Of a stretch of DNA of 64,000 nt, positions 1-12,500 are shown in pieces. Below the pieces are notes generated by a model, which was not told where the DNA came from, ran no database searches, and was given only the letters and a program-made list of their open reading frames with translations. Source of the stretch: Typha latifolia. Taxonomy: Eukaryota > Streptophyta > Magnoliopsida > Poales > Typhaceae. Every line of letters starts with the position of its first letter. Position 1 is the stretch's first letter. A program made the translations under genes and the position numbers. The stretch covers positions 4,167,209 through 4,231,208 of the forward strand of contig CM034100.1 in NCBI GenBank assembly GCA_019914945.1, read 5' to 3'.

Positions 1-1543
1 TATATGGTTTGGCAAGATTAATGCACAGTTGCGCGCATATGAAATCGCTCAAAATGAACTCTTGGGGAAGTCTGAGTCTTCTTATGGCATTCAGTTCTCT
101 TTTCTCTATATTAATTCTAGAATGACTTTAACAGTCAATACCAACATTTGTGACAAAATTACTTTTTATATCACATGACACGATTTAACAACTGAGGTCT
201 TTCTACTGCCATGATGGAAACTTTATGCATCCATTGTCTTACTATACTATTTAGAAGGCTTATGTTTGTCAATTTTTGAGGAGGCATATTGCTATGTTCT
301 CCCTGTTGAGAACTTTGGCTTGGCTTACACAAATAAACTTACTAACTAAGAATTTAGGCAGTCTAGATATGCACACTATAAATCTTTGATCAATAATATG
401 GGACAAACTAATGTTTTAGTTTTGGTTTTGAACTTTTGATTATAACCTTTCGGGTTTCCATTTTTGGTCTTAGCCAGAATTAATCCGGGACAAGCAATTG
501 CACATGCATAAATGGTTATGTTGAGTTCATCTTGTAAAGGAGAATTCCATTACTTCCATGCCCAAGTGTCATGACACTAATCTCCTTTAAATAATGAGGT
601 TAGGTACAATTGAAAGTCAAAGATTTGAGGTATAATAGTGTTCAACTGATTTATGTCATTGATGGACCCTCCAATGTGTTGATTGAAAGGCTAAGAGAGG
701 GAGTGCTTTAATAGGCCATGTGACTTTTTCCTTTTACTAGAATCTACTGATGCAGATGTAACCAAAAATTTAAGCATTGAAAGAAATATTAGTAGTTGGA
801 TGCCTATATGGATTGTATAAATCTTCCTCTTCCACACATATAATGTAATGTCCTTGTGATGGATCTTGATACTCTTGTATGGTCTCAGGAGGGTCAGACT
901 TGCAATATTATACTCATTATCCAAGACACTGTTCCCATACGACTAGTTTTTGTGATGATAGGGTACATGTTGGTTAACCTTAGTTCAAGATTGCCTCTGA
1001 AACTCAGTTCTTCAAACAATCAAACTGATTAGGATCCTTATGGAGATCAAATTGAATGGCCAGTTGAAGATATCAATTTGATCTAACCTAAAGCTTCAAC
1101 CTTTGATCAGATCATTAGAGTCCTAAAAGAACTATTTCACATCTATTACATAGTTGCAATATGGCTCCCTCTTCCTCCTCTTCATTAGGTAATACTGGAC
1201 CATCTAGGACTGTTAAAATTGGTTTTATTAGGGTCTGAACCTTTAAATATGGAATTATGATTATATTATTCTCATTTCTGTGGTGGATTTAGTTTTTATT
1301 TCGAATTCTTCTCAGTATATAATCACCATATGGAATGCTATATTTGATTGAAGTTTAAATGCAAACAAGTTGTACGTCATATAGAACCTTTTCTATAAGC
1401 TATCCATATAACTCTTAGACTGGTTCGTTAGAAAGATTGGCACTCTCGTTACTCATAAAACATGGTCTGTGAACATGGTCTGTGCCTTTTATCTGTAATG
1501 CTTTCTATTCGTTTCATGAACTTCCTGTTTCTATATGCTGCAG
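1..1543 (+). other. Profilin intron 1 (3' part)
   Basis: AT-rich sequence ending in a pyrimidine-rich tract and CTGCAG directly before the profilin exon at 1544. No coding or repeat structure was recognised in it. The reading as intron rests on the missing first exon of the profilin. Confidence 0.7.
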
Positions 1544-2425
1544 TTCAAGCCTGAGGAGATTACTGGCATTATGAATGACTTTGCCGAACCTGGAACTCTT
1601 GCACCAACTGGTTTATACCTTGGTGGTACAAAATACATGGTCATCCAAGGTGAACCAGGAGCTGTCATTCGAGGGAAGAAGGTTAGAATCCATGTTCCAT
1701 CTTTTATGTGAATTGCATGTTTGCTCCATTTTAATTAGCTATTGAAAGTAAATCACAAAAGCTTTATGCTTGGATATTTTCATTTGATTCTTATGTTTTG
1801 GTTCCTCAATATGATTGTCAACATCTTTTTGTATTTTTATTAGGAAAAGGTATAACTCCTGATGCATGGCACTACGAAAGTCATTCTAGCTGCTTCTTGT
1901 TATAACTCTTGAACATGCTATTAGTCTCTAGTATGTTAAGTTAACAATTATTTGAGAAGGGTTACTTGTAAATCATTTATTTTGGCATATAATCTTCATA
2001 AACTAAATAACTTGCAAGCATTGATGAGAAGATCACTTGGGTCAAAGCAGTTAAAATTGCTTTCATTCTATTACATATGCTGGAACAGAAATGCCCATTT
2101 ACATAGGGATAAGCTGTGATAGCTATGTTACCATTCTTGCAATTGAAGAACTAAAATTCACAATTAATGCTTAGAAGATTGAGCTCATCCTTCTGTATTA
2201 CCTGTCTGCAGCCATATATTCTATTGAAATTGGTATTTGGTGCTATTAAGTACTAAAAAATGGTTGTTTATCTTCTTGATCCCTATTTAGGGTTCTGGCG
2301 GAGTTACCGTCAAGAAAACCAATCTGGCTTTGATCTTTGGCATATATGATGAGCCAATGACTGCTGGGCAATGCAACATTGTGGTGGAGAGGCTTGGTGA
2401 TTACCTTCTTGATCAGGGCTTTTGA
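1544..2425 (+). CDS. PRF: Profilin, C-terminal two exons (5' partial)
   Basis: Profilin binds monomeric actin, proline-rich proteins and phosphoinositides and controls cytoplasmic actin assembly. Two exons are visible, 1544-1681 (46 codons) and 2291-2425 (44 codons plus TGA). They join in phase 0 across a 609-bp intron with GT and AG borders. The first starts [13 protein letters not shown] and carries [16 protein letters not shown]. The second carries [20 protein letters not shown] and ends in DQGF. These blocks are diagnostic of plant profilins. Plant profilins are usually 131 residues, so about 41 N-terminal residues are missing. No exon resembling the first profilin exon is present in 1-1543, so that stretch is read as intron 1 and exon 1 lies to the left. 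The exon positions match the standard three-exon plant profilin structure. The identification is very secure; the paralogue is not determined. Confidence 0.95.
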
Positions 2426-5002
2426 GCTTGTTGCAAATTGGAACTCTTATTTTGTTCTGTAATCTTGAAGTGAGCTTGCGTCCACCTGACATTGCAAACT
2501 ATGCAGTGAATAATTGGCTTGAAATCATCTTGGATGTTTTGTGGAAAAAATCTTCTGTTTGTTGGCGTTGTCTCCTACCCAGAAGATGTCTGTAATTTTT
2601 ATTCTGGGGGTTAATCATTTCGTTTAGTGGTGATAACTATTTTATAATGAATTGCTGCCTGCTTGAAGAAGTGTTGTACATTCGCTCTGTTGATTTATGT
2701 GCATGGATATATGTTGGATTTATTATATGCTTCAGTTAAGTGAAGTTATAAAGTGGGCTTATCTTATGTTTGACATAATGATACACTTAATGCTCATCCA
2801 TACAGTATGGGCCTATATGTTAGAATTGCAAGGTTCAGCAGAATCAACAAAATTAAACAGGTTAAGAATGTCCAGTGTAAATTGTCAATGACATAGTGCT
2901 CAAAAAATTAAAGGGTCTCTTATATTATACGAGTGATTACTTTCTTTCTTTACTTTTTAGCAATTAAACAAACACTCTTTTAAGTTTTAAGTTTTAAGTT
3001 TTAAGTGTGATCATCACAAAGTATGTTGCTAAGTATGATTTTATGAAAAGATTAATATACAACATTGTGCTCAACTCTTCATTATTTTAGTTTTTAAAGA
3101 TAAGCTGAATTTGTTGAATGCATATTTGTGTGATATAACTTGCACAATAAAAGAATTTCCACTACACAAACTCTTTTTAAGACTTCTGGAGTTAATGATT
3201 GTTCTTTAGGATTGTACAAGATTAAAGAGAATGCTTTTGCAATTAATAAAGTTTCCAAGGACACAAGGAGGCTAATCAGCATTATCAGGATATTTCTTCA
3301 GTGTGGACTAATTCTGCACCATCTAATTTATCAGCAGTTGTGTATAAAGATACTCTTAATTATCTGTCTAGATACTTGCTGTATGTTTACATTCTTTTTA
3401 AGATGATATATTTAAGAAAAAAAAAAAAGGACATCAAGTGGAGTAGTGCAGAGATGCTACCACACAAGTGGCTGCAGTGTATAACCCTACCTGCCTACTG
3501 ATATCCAACTTGCCAACTATCCAACTATGTACTGTCTTAAAGCATCTAAATTTATTGCATGTGTGACAAAATCTCTTATAAGAACATGACAAGGTATCTC
3601 TTGTACCTATTGCTCCTAGTCCTGGGAGGTTAACAGTGTTGAGTTGCATGTTTCCTAGTTGCACAGTAGTGAACAATTGCCGTCAGTATTCAGAATCTAA
3701 TCTACTCATCTATGTCAACAACATAATGGATCATCTCAGGATCCATTGTTTGCTACCATTTTCACTGATCATTCTTTCATTCAAATCTCTCATCCTGTGC
3801 TTCTCATTCATTTGTAGCTCCACATTCAAAAAGTTTCAGCCAGAGCTTAGATTGTAAACCTTGTATTTACTTTGCAAATGGGCGAATAAATTATTGCCAC
3901 CGAAAACTTTCAAAATATCATCGTGCTTTTTCGACCTTTTGGTTAGATTTAACTAATCATGATTAAAATAGAATTAAAATTTTTTTTTTAAAAAAAATTG
4001 TTTAAATTGATTCAATGTCTAATATTTTACATCATGGTGCTCAGGGCAAAATTTACTAGTCTTTTATATATATATTTGTTAATCTTAACAGCAATATGTT
4101 AAAAGAATATTTAGTTAAAAAATAATTATAACGACAAAATCATGAAATAGTCAAAAGATTTTAGCGCCAAAGTTTGCGGTGACAATTATATTTTACCAAA
4201 AAGAAAAACCTATATCGTTACATCTTTTTATAGTAGTACTTTCATAATTGAAAAAAAAAAAATTGATAGTGTTTCTTTTAGTAGGGTATAGTTGCATATA
4301 TTTATGTTTGTAGTGCAAGATCCGGGTTGCCTGTAAAATAGGCTTGATGAGGTCCCAAATCTAAGACATTAATTGACCCTCTTAGGGATTGGACCATGAA
4401 TGTGATCAGAGAAAATGGCTATGAGATGTGAGGATAGCTTAAGGACAACTCTTTAGATTCTCACTATCTTGGATGTATTATTGAAGCATGACAAAAATTG
4501 TTATAATTACAAGAGGAGGGGGTTAATTGCACCGATATTTTTTTGAACTATTGCTTATTTTTACATAGATTTTTATTTCTTTTATACCTCTCGGTTAATT
4601 TAGTATTCATCATCTTTCCACAAGTTTGACGGAAAAACGTCAAGATATCATTTCACTCTCTTTTTTTTTTCTTTTTATTTCCTATAAAATATTTATTGGA
4701 GTCTAAATATAATTATTTCTAAACGGAATGCTAATGTTGTCTAGTTTAAAGCTAAGTGTCTCATTTATCTATTTAATTTTCCAATGATTTTTTATATAAA
4801 AAAAATATTTGATTATAGTTGCACATACTTGTGCCAAAGAGAGCTTATATCTCGTACTAAGCCCAACTAGACCTCCTTTTCTTCGACTTAAATTAGTCCA
4901 AAATTACATTAGATTTGATTAGATTTATCAAGCAGCATAACAACATCGGAATACGTGCACTTAAACCTCGGGAAACCCAAGATAGAACAGTCTAAATATA
5001 AA
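2426..5002. other. Intergenic, profilin 3' flank
   Basis: The first few hundred bases are the probable profilin 3' UTR; no polyadenylation site can be fixed. The rest is AT-rich with only short, unsupported open frames. Around 2978-3004 the heptamer AAGTTTT is repeated about four times in tandem. No gene or complete mobile element was recognised. Confidence 0.5.
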
Positions 5003-5539
5003 AAGTGATTTTTCTGATAACAACCTATATTTTATATATTTTATAATTTACACCCCATCATTGTGGACGATATTGTAATATTTATTTTATAATTCTCATT
5101 TAACACCCTGAATTAATTTAGACAGTATTAAAAAAAAATTCTATTATAATATATAAAATAATTTATAAATACCTAAATTATATCTATTTTTTTTTTCCTC
5201 CTTTCTCTTCCCAAGAAAGAAGAATAATAAAAGGACGAGGAGAAGAAGAAGGGGAGAAGAGAAGATGAGGAAAGGCAGTGGCGGTGGCTGCGGTGACCAC
5301 AATGACGGCAACAATAGAGGAGGTAGATGAGAAAGATGCTAAAGGGATATAGAAAAAAGAGAATGGTAAGGGTTAGTCGATATTAGTCAAAATAACGCCA
5401 GGATATTAAATAAAAATTATAGGAAAAAAATGTTCGAATTATAAAATTTCAAAGACAATGTGTAAATTATAAAATAGATAAATTATAAGGTGTGATTTAT
5501 AAAAATCTCATAGGTTATTTTATCAGAGTATATCTTTCA
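5003..5539. mobile_element. Mutator-type non-autonomous element (possible Pack-MULE)
   Basis: A 537-bp unit flanked on both sides by the 9-bp AAATATAAA (4994-5002 and 5540-5548), the duplication size typical of Mutator-like elements. The ends are imperfect inverted repeats of roughly 100-140 bp. The left arm has CTGATAACAACCTAT, and the right arm read in reverse has CTGATAAAATAACCTAT. Further blocks such as TATTTTATAATTTACAC match in both arms. The right arm carries an insertion of about 25 bp. The core (about 5190-5360) is GA-rich with a GGC-rich patch, unlike the AT-rich arms, and may be a captured gene fragment. It has no transposase. The duplication is AT-rich, so chance is a small concern. 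Confidence 0.65.
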
Positions 5540-5548
5540 AAATATAAA

Positions 5549-8117
5549 CGGAAAAAATGGAAAGCCTCGTTAATTGAGCTTATAAAAGCAAATATCTATC
5601 ACAGCTAGATCAGGGCTATTTATAGAAAGACACCCCCACTAATTGAGTAGGGCCAGCTTAGGTCAATTTTTTAATCCATTTTTTAATCAAATATATTTTT
5701 TAAAATTATTTGAGAAATAAGTAAAGCTTTCAAACCAGTAAAATGAAAAAATAATTTAAAAACTAAATCTAATCTACAAAAAAAAATTGCGTAGAAGTTA
5801 ATTAGGAAGAAATCGAATACCAATCTCCCAATTTCCAACAATAATAAGAGATTAGAGTTCGGAACTGATATATATATATATGAAAAATAGAATTAAAATT
5901 AAAATTATACTCTTTATGCTATCAAGTTTCAAAAATTTTAACACCTTTTATTTTGATTTTTTTTTTTTTTTGTTGTTCAGGTGTCCTCTTACGAAGAGAA
6001 TATTTAGCGAAAACAAACATTTATTTTGTGAATCCAATGCAAGACGTACATGTGAGCATTAGCCATTTAGCCTCGTAAACAGCACTAATGTCAGAGATGT
6101 TTTGGATTGCAATCCTTCAGAGGAGATCCGAGCCGTAGAAAAAATCGCATAAAATTTTTTGGAGGGCCCAGATGCTGGGGGAATCTTGGGTTTTCAAACT
6201 TGAAACATAGTAGTATTTTACACTTTTAAATTTGAAATCCAAAGAACACGGCCCAACTAAATCGTGCTGTCGTTTTTGGCTGTGACTCCAAATAGTAGAA
6301 GTATAGAATGGCTTTGGATCGAGTTCCATTAGAATACTAGTCAATCAATCAAATGTGGAATAACCAAGGAGATAAGTCATAAGTGGTCCCTTTTATCGGG
6401 TCAGTTGGAATAACGAGAGGCTACGTCATGGGGGGGAGGGAGGTCGGTGGGGTATTCTGGTCCAGTGAATAAAGAGTGAAAGCATTAGTAGACAAAGGGG
6501 AAGCGTTAAAAGGATGCGGCTTGGGCTCGTATTCCCAAATTTACCCTCCGCTTTCAAGAAGACAGTTCAATCTAAGAAGGAGCACGAGGCAGTGTGACCA
6601 AATGAAGACATAATCATTATAGTTTCTCTTATCAATCAAATCCATGTCAAAATGATTGCCGAAATAGAAAACTGCTGATATCCTGCACTCTCTCACTTGC
6701 TAATTAGTCGGTGGTAAAATATTAAAGTTTATATAATAAAAAAATTTTAAAAATTTTACCTTCTAGTTGCTAACTATAGACTAAGTGATTTAGTTATAAG
6801 CATTGATGTTCCTATTTTATCTTTTTAAGCATTTATCCTAATAAATAAATATAATAGTAGTGTGAGGTACAGGTACAAATAAATACACGATACCAACTTT
6901 GTTGCAAGAAGGAAGCAAAGGAGCGCTGCGTTGATAACATCCAAATAGAGGAGTACAAAAATGGTGATGATTTCTCCCTCCGATGAGTTGCAAAAAGGTC
7001 ATCGCACAGTGCCAAGAGACATGTGCCATAAGGCACGATTTAATTAGATATGCCCAGGGAGACAAGGACAATCTTAATAACTCCTCTCATAATTGCACGT
7101 TAATTATTTTGAAGTTGCACTAATCTAATGTAAAATAAGTAGTCTAGTAACTAAGTTATACTTTTAATTTAATTAAAAAAAATTATAGATTTAGTTATTC
7201 GTGTTATATATATCAGTGAAATATTTTGAGCAGTAGGCAGAAAAAAAATAATTCCATTGATTACTTGAAAAGCAGTAGTACTCTGAAATTTTATACTAAA
7301 ACAATGAATTGGGTCGAATCTGCCAAAAGAATATTGCTGAAAAGGCAAAGGTTGTACCATAATTTTCTCCTTTTACGATCATAGATAAAAAAAATTAAAT
7401 ATATATATATATATATATGAGAATCTTAAGGTGTCCTTTGATTGGCACATAATGATTAAAAAACCACAGGCTAGAAGACTTACATGCATAAAATGTGTCG
7501 ACTGACATTTACTTCTACTACAGAGAAACAGTGAGCTAGGGTATCAACTATCAACTCTTTTCTCTCTTCTCCATTTCATTTTAAGAACTTAGGACTAATA
7601 CTCATATTATGAACGATAAGATAAGACTCAAATAGTTAAAACATATTATAACAGTGGCACCGATTTAATTAAAACACCATTAAATTTCTACTTATCAAAT
7701 TAATTATACTTTCTTTCTGAGATCAGTGTAGGTATTCCTCAAGATGGGAAGAACAGCAGCATACGGCCTGAAACAAAAGGAGATAAGAAGTCACGAAGCA
7801 GCAGCTACGGCCGTCCGACCAAGCTCCCAAGTTACCATCACCATACATGACATGGCTACAGTGTCTCTGGTCGGTTAAAGCCATTCCCATATCACATGCA
7901 CTAAATTCCACACCAACATAACTCAAATGGAATTTAACCCTCCCATGTTCCAGGAGCATGCAAATTTAACCAGCCATTCCCAACAACACCCAAAAATTAA
8001 TTTACACAAACATTGCTAATAATTAAAACATAAGAGATGATCTCGTTACGTACTAATCTTCTTCTTTTTTTCTCTCTCTCTTTTTTGTTTTTTTAACCAA
8101 GATGAGATGAGATATGA
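5549..8117. other. Intergenic, IQD 3' side
   Basis: AT-rich sequence with short TA tracts (about 5868-5881 and 7397-7420). A less AT-rich stretch at 6400-6600 has no convincing open frame. The last few hundred bases before 8118 probably include the IQD 3' UTR. No gene or complete mobile element was recognised. Confidence 0.45.
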
Positions 8118-9479
8118 TCACCACTTCCTCTGGAAGTAGAATTCCCTCTCTCCAGATTCCTTACACGACAACTCTAAGGACCTGTCAAGCCTGTTAACTA
8201 CTGCTCTCTTGAAGTTAAAATTCTCATTCACTTGCTTTCCAATACAACCCAAGCTGGCTCTGGACTCCACCAGTACTTCACTCAAAGGAAGCCTCTTGGA
8301 TGCTGGGGTGGGGGTGGCGGCCGTGGCCTCCGGCCGCTGACGCGGCGCGCTCTGAGACCGCACCTTCGCCTCGAAAGACTGCGTGTTGGTCATGTAGTTG
8401 GGGCAATTGGTGGCATCGGCATTGTGGAAGGAGCCAATGTATCGAGGGGTGCTCTGCGCCGTCGCCGAGAGCCGGCATTTGTCGGCGACGGCGGCGGTAG
8501 CCCACCAATCGTAGTCCTGGAATTTCCGGCAATCGGGTACCGAAATGCGCGCCGGCGCCGGGATGGGAGAGGGGGTGGAAGTGGGGTATTGGATGAGTTC
8601 TTCCATTGGGTCTAGAACTGACGGGCTAGTTCGACGGGAAGATCTTGACCTGGGTCGACATGTATCCATCTCGACTATCTTTGGACTCCTGTCAAATTCG
8701 TACCTTTCCTGCTATAAATAGGGAAATTTTGAGAGAGTTAGATGATGCTAGACAGAGCTTAAGAGTGCCATTTTTTTGAAGCAAATGAGACGTACGAGAG
8801 ATCTCCTATGGTGGAATTCTGGTTGGGTTTTTGGATCACTTGGTGGTGCGAGGTTGCGAGATCTCTGAGCTCGAACAGTGGCTTGGGCTCTGACCAAAGC
8901 TTGCATGCTGTACAACGTTGCAGCTGCTTTCTTGCGAACGAGGTATCCCCTAACGAGTGCTTGTAATTTAACGAGGGCTTTGAGAGCTCTGAGAGCTTTC
9001 TTTGCCTGCAATAGTATGGCAATTAAGAAACCAAGAGAGAATAGAACAGTGGACAAGGGCTTAATTGCAAAAAAAGTTGATCTTTTTTACATTACCAAGT
9101 ATGCTCTGAAAGCAGTTTGGATCTTGACGGCAGCAAATTGTTCATGGGCTCCGGCGAACTTGGCGCCTCTCCCTTGGCTCGTGAGGCGCACCACCGCCGC
9201 CGCTGCATGCGCAGCCGCGAGGGCTGCATCGGCCGCAGCCGCCGTCGCCGCCGCCACCGCGATGGCGTGCGTGCCCTGCTCCTGGGTCCTCTCGGCGTAC
9301 AGCGAGCTCAGCCACTTGGGGTCGTCAACCTCGTGGCCGGAATCCCTCGTAGACCTCGCAAAGCTCCACCTTTTCTTCTCCCTCATATCGAAGCAGCCAT
9401 AGCTAGCGTACTCCTTGTGCTCCTTGGGCTCTTTCTTCCCACCCAAAAGGTTCCTTAGCCACCTAATAGCCCGACCCAT
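8118..9479 (-). CDS. IQD: IQ67-domain calmodulin-binding protein (IQD family)
   Basis: IQD proteins bind calmodulin or calmodulin-like proteins and act as scaffolds at microtubules, membranes or the nucleus. Three exons are read on the minus strand: 9096-9479 (128 codons), 8796-9005 (70 codons) and 8118-8708 (196 codons plus TGA). Both introns are short (90 and 87 bp), phase 0, with GT-AG borders; the protein is 394 residues. The start [16 protein letters not shown] is the usual basic IQD N-terminus. Exon 1 ends inside the first IQ motif (IQTAFRAYL), and exon 2 adds [15 protein letters not shown] and [15 protein letters not shown]. This phase-0 intron within the IQ67 domain is a family hallmark. 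Near residues 302-325, [20 protein letters not shown] is the DUF4005 motif. SPKIVEMDT at the start of exon 3 suggests the IQD22-25 type subgroup, but that is inference. Exon 1 contains an alanine-rich run (about residues 70-100). Confidence 0.93.
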
Positions 9480-9503
9480 CTCTCGGTCGTGGCTCGCGAT
9501 TCC

Positions 9504-9525
9504 GAGAGAGAGAGAGAGAGAGAGA
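9504..9525. repeat. (GA)11 tract in IQD leader
   Basis: A perfect GA dinucleotide run 25 bp upstream of the IQD start codon. It reads as CT repeats on the coding strand, so it lies in the probable 5' UTR or promoter. Such tracts can bind GAGA-type (BBR/BPC) factors in plants; a role here is inference. Confidence 0.8.
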
Positions 9526-12500
9526 CGAAGAGGGAAATGGGTTTCACTCAGAAGACCAAACGGAATAAGAATTCAAAGGAAAGGAATCTCCTTTACACAG
9601 TGACATATAAAAGATGGAAAAAAAGGAGAGAGATTTTTCGTGAGAAAAAACCTGTCAACTCCTCGTGAAGAAGAGCATTACAAGACAAAAGGGATGTCCC
9701 AGGAAAACAACCCAAAGCTTAGACGCAGTAGAAAACAAAAGGAGAGCGGTGGAAAGAGATGGGATCAAACTGGGCCAGGGCCAGACCCAGAATTCAAAAA
9801 CGAGATAGAGGAAAAAAAAATATAGAAGAAAAGGGAGGAGATTTTGGGCTCTAATCTGGGAGTTCAAATTGTAGCTGCAGAGAGGAAGCAGCTCTTGCTT
9901 CTAAATATTCTCCGGGAAAGAATAGCGCAAGAAGACAGAGGGAGAGAGAGTAAAACACTTCAAACCCAGAAGGAAAGGAGGTTGGAGTTTTCTACTTCTC
10001 TCTCCCCTGTTTAAACGTTAAACCACATAATGACCATGAGATGAATTGGAATTGAGAAGAAGAGGAAGCTGACCTCAGAAAAAAGATCACAAGATTGGAT
10101 TTTTCTTCAATGGAGATACATAGAAGCTTTTTACGATGTAATTATGTTGCAAAACGTAGACCCAATTGAGATAAAACAAATTAAAAGTAAATTATATAAT
10201 ACTAAAATCTCCCTTTAACTATTTAACTATTTCAAAATGGACGTTCTGTTTATTTATTATTTGTTTTTCTATTTGAACTGAATAGATGACCAATTTTCTA
10301 CTCTCATTTGTCCACATCTTTCTTCTCAAACTTACACTAATGCATTTATACTTTCTTCCTTTTATCTTTTGTAAGCACTTGTTCTCTTAATTAATTCTTA
10401 CAGCATTTCTCCTACTAATAGTGAACTTTATAATTTCTATTACTTTTCTCACTCAAACTTCCAATCTCTCTGACTTATCTCTCCCTCCCTTCTCCCATAT
10501 TTCTCTCTCTCAATCTCGGCCCAATGCAATTTCTTTCATAATTTTGCTTACAATTTAATTTCTTCCTCTCAATCTCCGTATCTCTTAAATTTTATCAAAT
10601 TCTTTCACGAAGTCCAATGAATACGAGGATGGAGGATAATTTCATAAAATCAACTTCTTCATCAACAGTAATAATTTATGAGGTTGTAAGACTCATAAAA
10701 TCATTTTTTTTTCTTTCAAAAGTTATATCGAGTCATCTTTTAGGGGGTGTAATATAATTTAGCCATAAATTAATGAGATAAGATAATGACCCTAGAATCT
10801 AACTCCAATTGATGAATTGGCAACTGTATTGCACTATAGTTCTTGGGGTTGATGAAGATATTGAAATAGATATAGAGAGAGAAATAGGGAGAAAATAAAG
10901 TTTATATAAGATTGTGTTACTTAGAGAGATACTAAAAATCTATAAATCTATATAGTCCATTTATAGGATTTAGACCCTAATATACTCGCCTTGTGATCCG
11001 TGTGGGTACGTTATAATTGTTGACATAAGAAACGTTGACATCAAATTATACGTAGGCAAGTAGGAATCTTTTACTAGAAACAAAAGGGATAGTCTTTTGA
11101 GGAAGAATAAAGTTTGTTTCTCGAGAGTGTAAATAAAATTGCAGATATGATGCAGGTGAGATGATATAAAAGTCAAATATAAAAGTAAAGAAAAAGAAGA
11201 AGAACGAAGAGGAGCAGCAGCTTGCTTGCTCTCTCGATAACTCAGTCAAAGTGTCAAACAAACAACACACTGCATAAAAACCGTGGAGTTTGGTGGAGAA
11301 ATCGTACGTTGACAAGAAGAAGGAAAAAAGAGGAGGGATTGATACAGTTTTAATGCAGAATTTAAGGAGAAAGATGGCTTCTTTTTATGCAATCTCTTAA
11401 CAATCTGCCGATATAAAGAATTCCAAATAGAGACCTCATTTTACGTGTATTTGTTAAAATTAAAAAGAGAATTATTGCTGGATTAAAGATTCCAGCCCGA
11501 CAACAATGAAGCCCATTTGGCCCAATTAGGACCATGGATTGTTACAATGGGCCATAATTAAGAAATCCACGAATGCATGCATGGGTGTGAAGATTTATAT
11601 GAAGGCTATATAACAAGATCCAATCAAAAGTTTGGATAGCTGCAACTTTTAAGTTTGGGTCTTAAAATTACAAATTTTGTTACTTAATGGGTTAGCTTTG
11701 GCTCGTATTATACGAGCCAACCCTAATAAGAAATGAGTCATAACATTTATATATATATATATATATATAAACCAAACAGATATAGCACAATAGGGGAAAA
11801 TCCATCTAATACCAATCCTAATGTTTAGGAGGAAGTCGAATCCATGAGCTTCATCATATATTGATGGAACCCAACTGTTGTTAAAATTAATAAGATAATT
11901 GTAATCCCTTATTAATATGAATTATGACCCCATGAAAAAAAGTCTGTCGACTGATTATATTATTTATTTTTATCAACTAATTATAACTTGATACAAACAT
12001 TGAAAAGAAAAAAAAATTATAAAAGTAAATCCCACACTTGGCTACATTACAGACCCAACAACAATTAATACAAGTATCAAAATAAATACTCAAGCATAAT
12101 AAAAAAATAAATGGCATAGAGCAATGCTCTAGCAGCAAGCCTCTCGTTTGGCTAGCCAGCACTACTACATGTAGAATAGTATGAGCCTTGGGAAGCAAGC
12201 TTAGACATGAATATAGACACACTACTGACGGAGTCTAGTGAATTTAATAAAACATCATATTTGAGTAAATATGTGAATCGAAGAAATAAAACAAGCAAAT
12301 AGAAAAAGAGAGAAAGGAAATAAACAGTGAGGGGAGAAAAAACCAAACCCTATCAGAGCACTCTGCTAGGGCAGTAAAGAGAGAGCCATCTTCTCTTGGG
12401 ATGGCCTATTTGATTTGAATCTTCTGCCCATTCATGAATTCTTCATCTCTAGTTCGGTCGGATCCAAAATTATCATGCCGAATTAGACCCAAATTTATCA

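Noticed and set aside
3434..3857. Coding region or retrotransposon gene fragment
   Set aside because: Short overlapping frames on both strands without any recognisable gag, protease or polymerase motif.
8232..8615. 127-codon GC-rich frame on the plus strand
   Set aside because: It is antisense to the last IQD exon, which has clear family motifs; the frame has only Gly/Arg-rich composition.
8878..9402. 174-codon plus-strand frame
   Set aside because: Antisense shadow over IQD exons 1 and 2, crossing their intron; alanine-rich because the IQD exon is.
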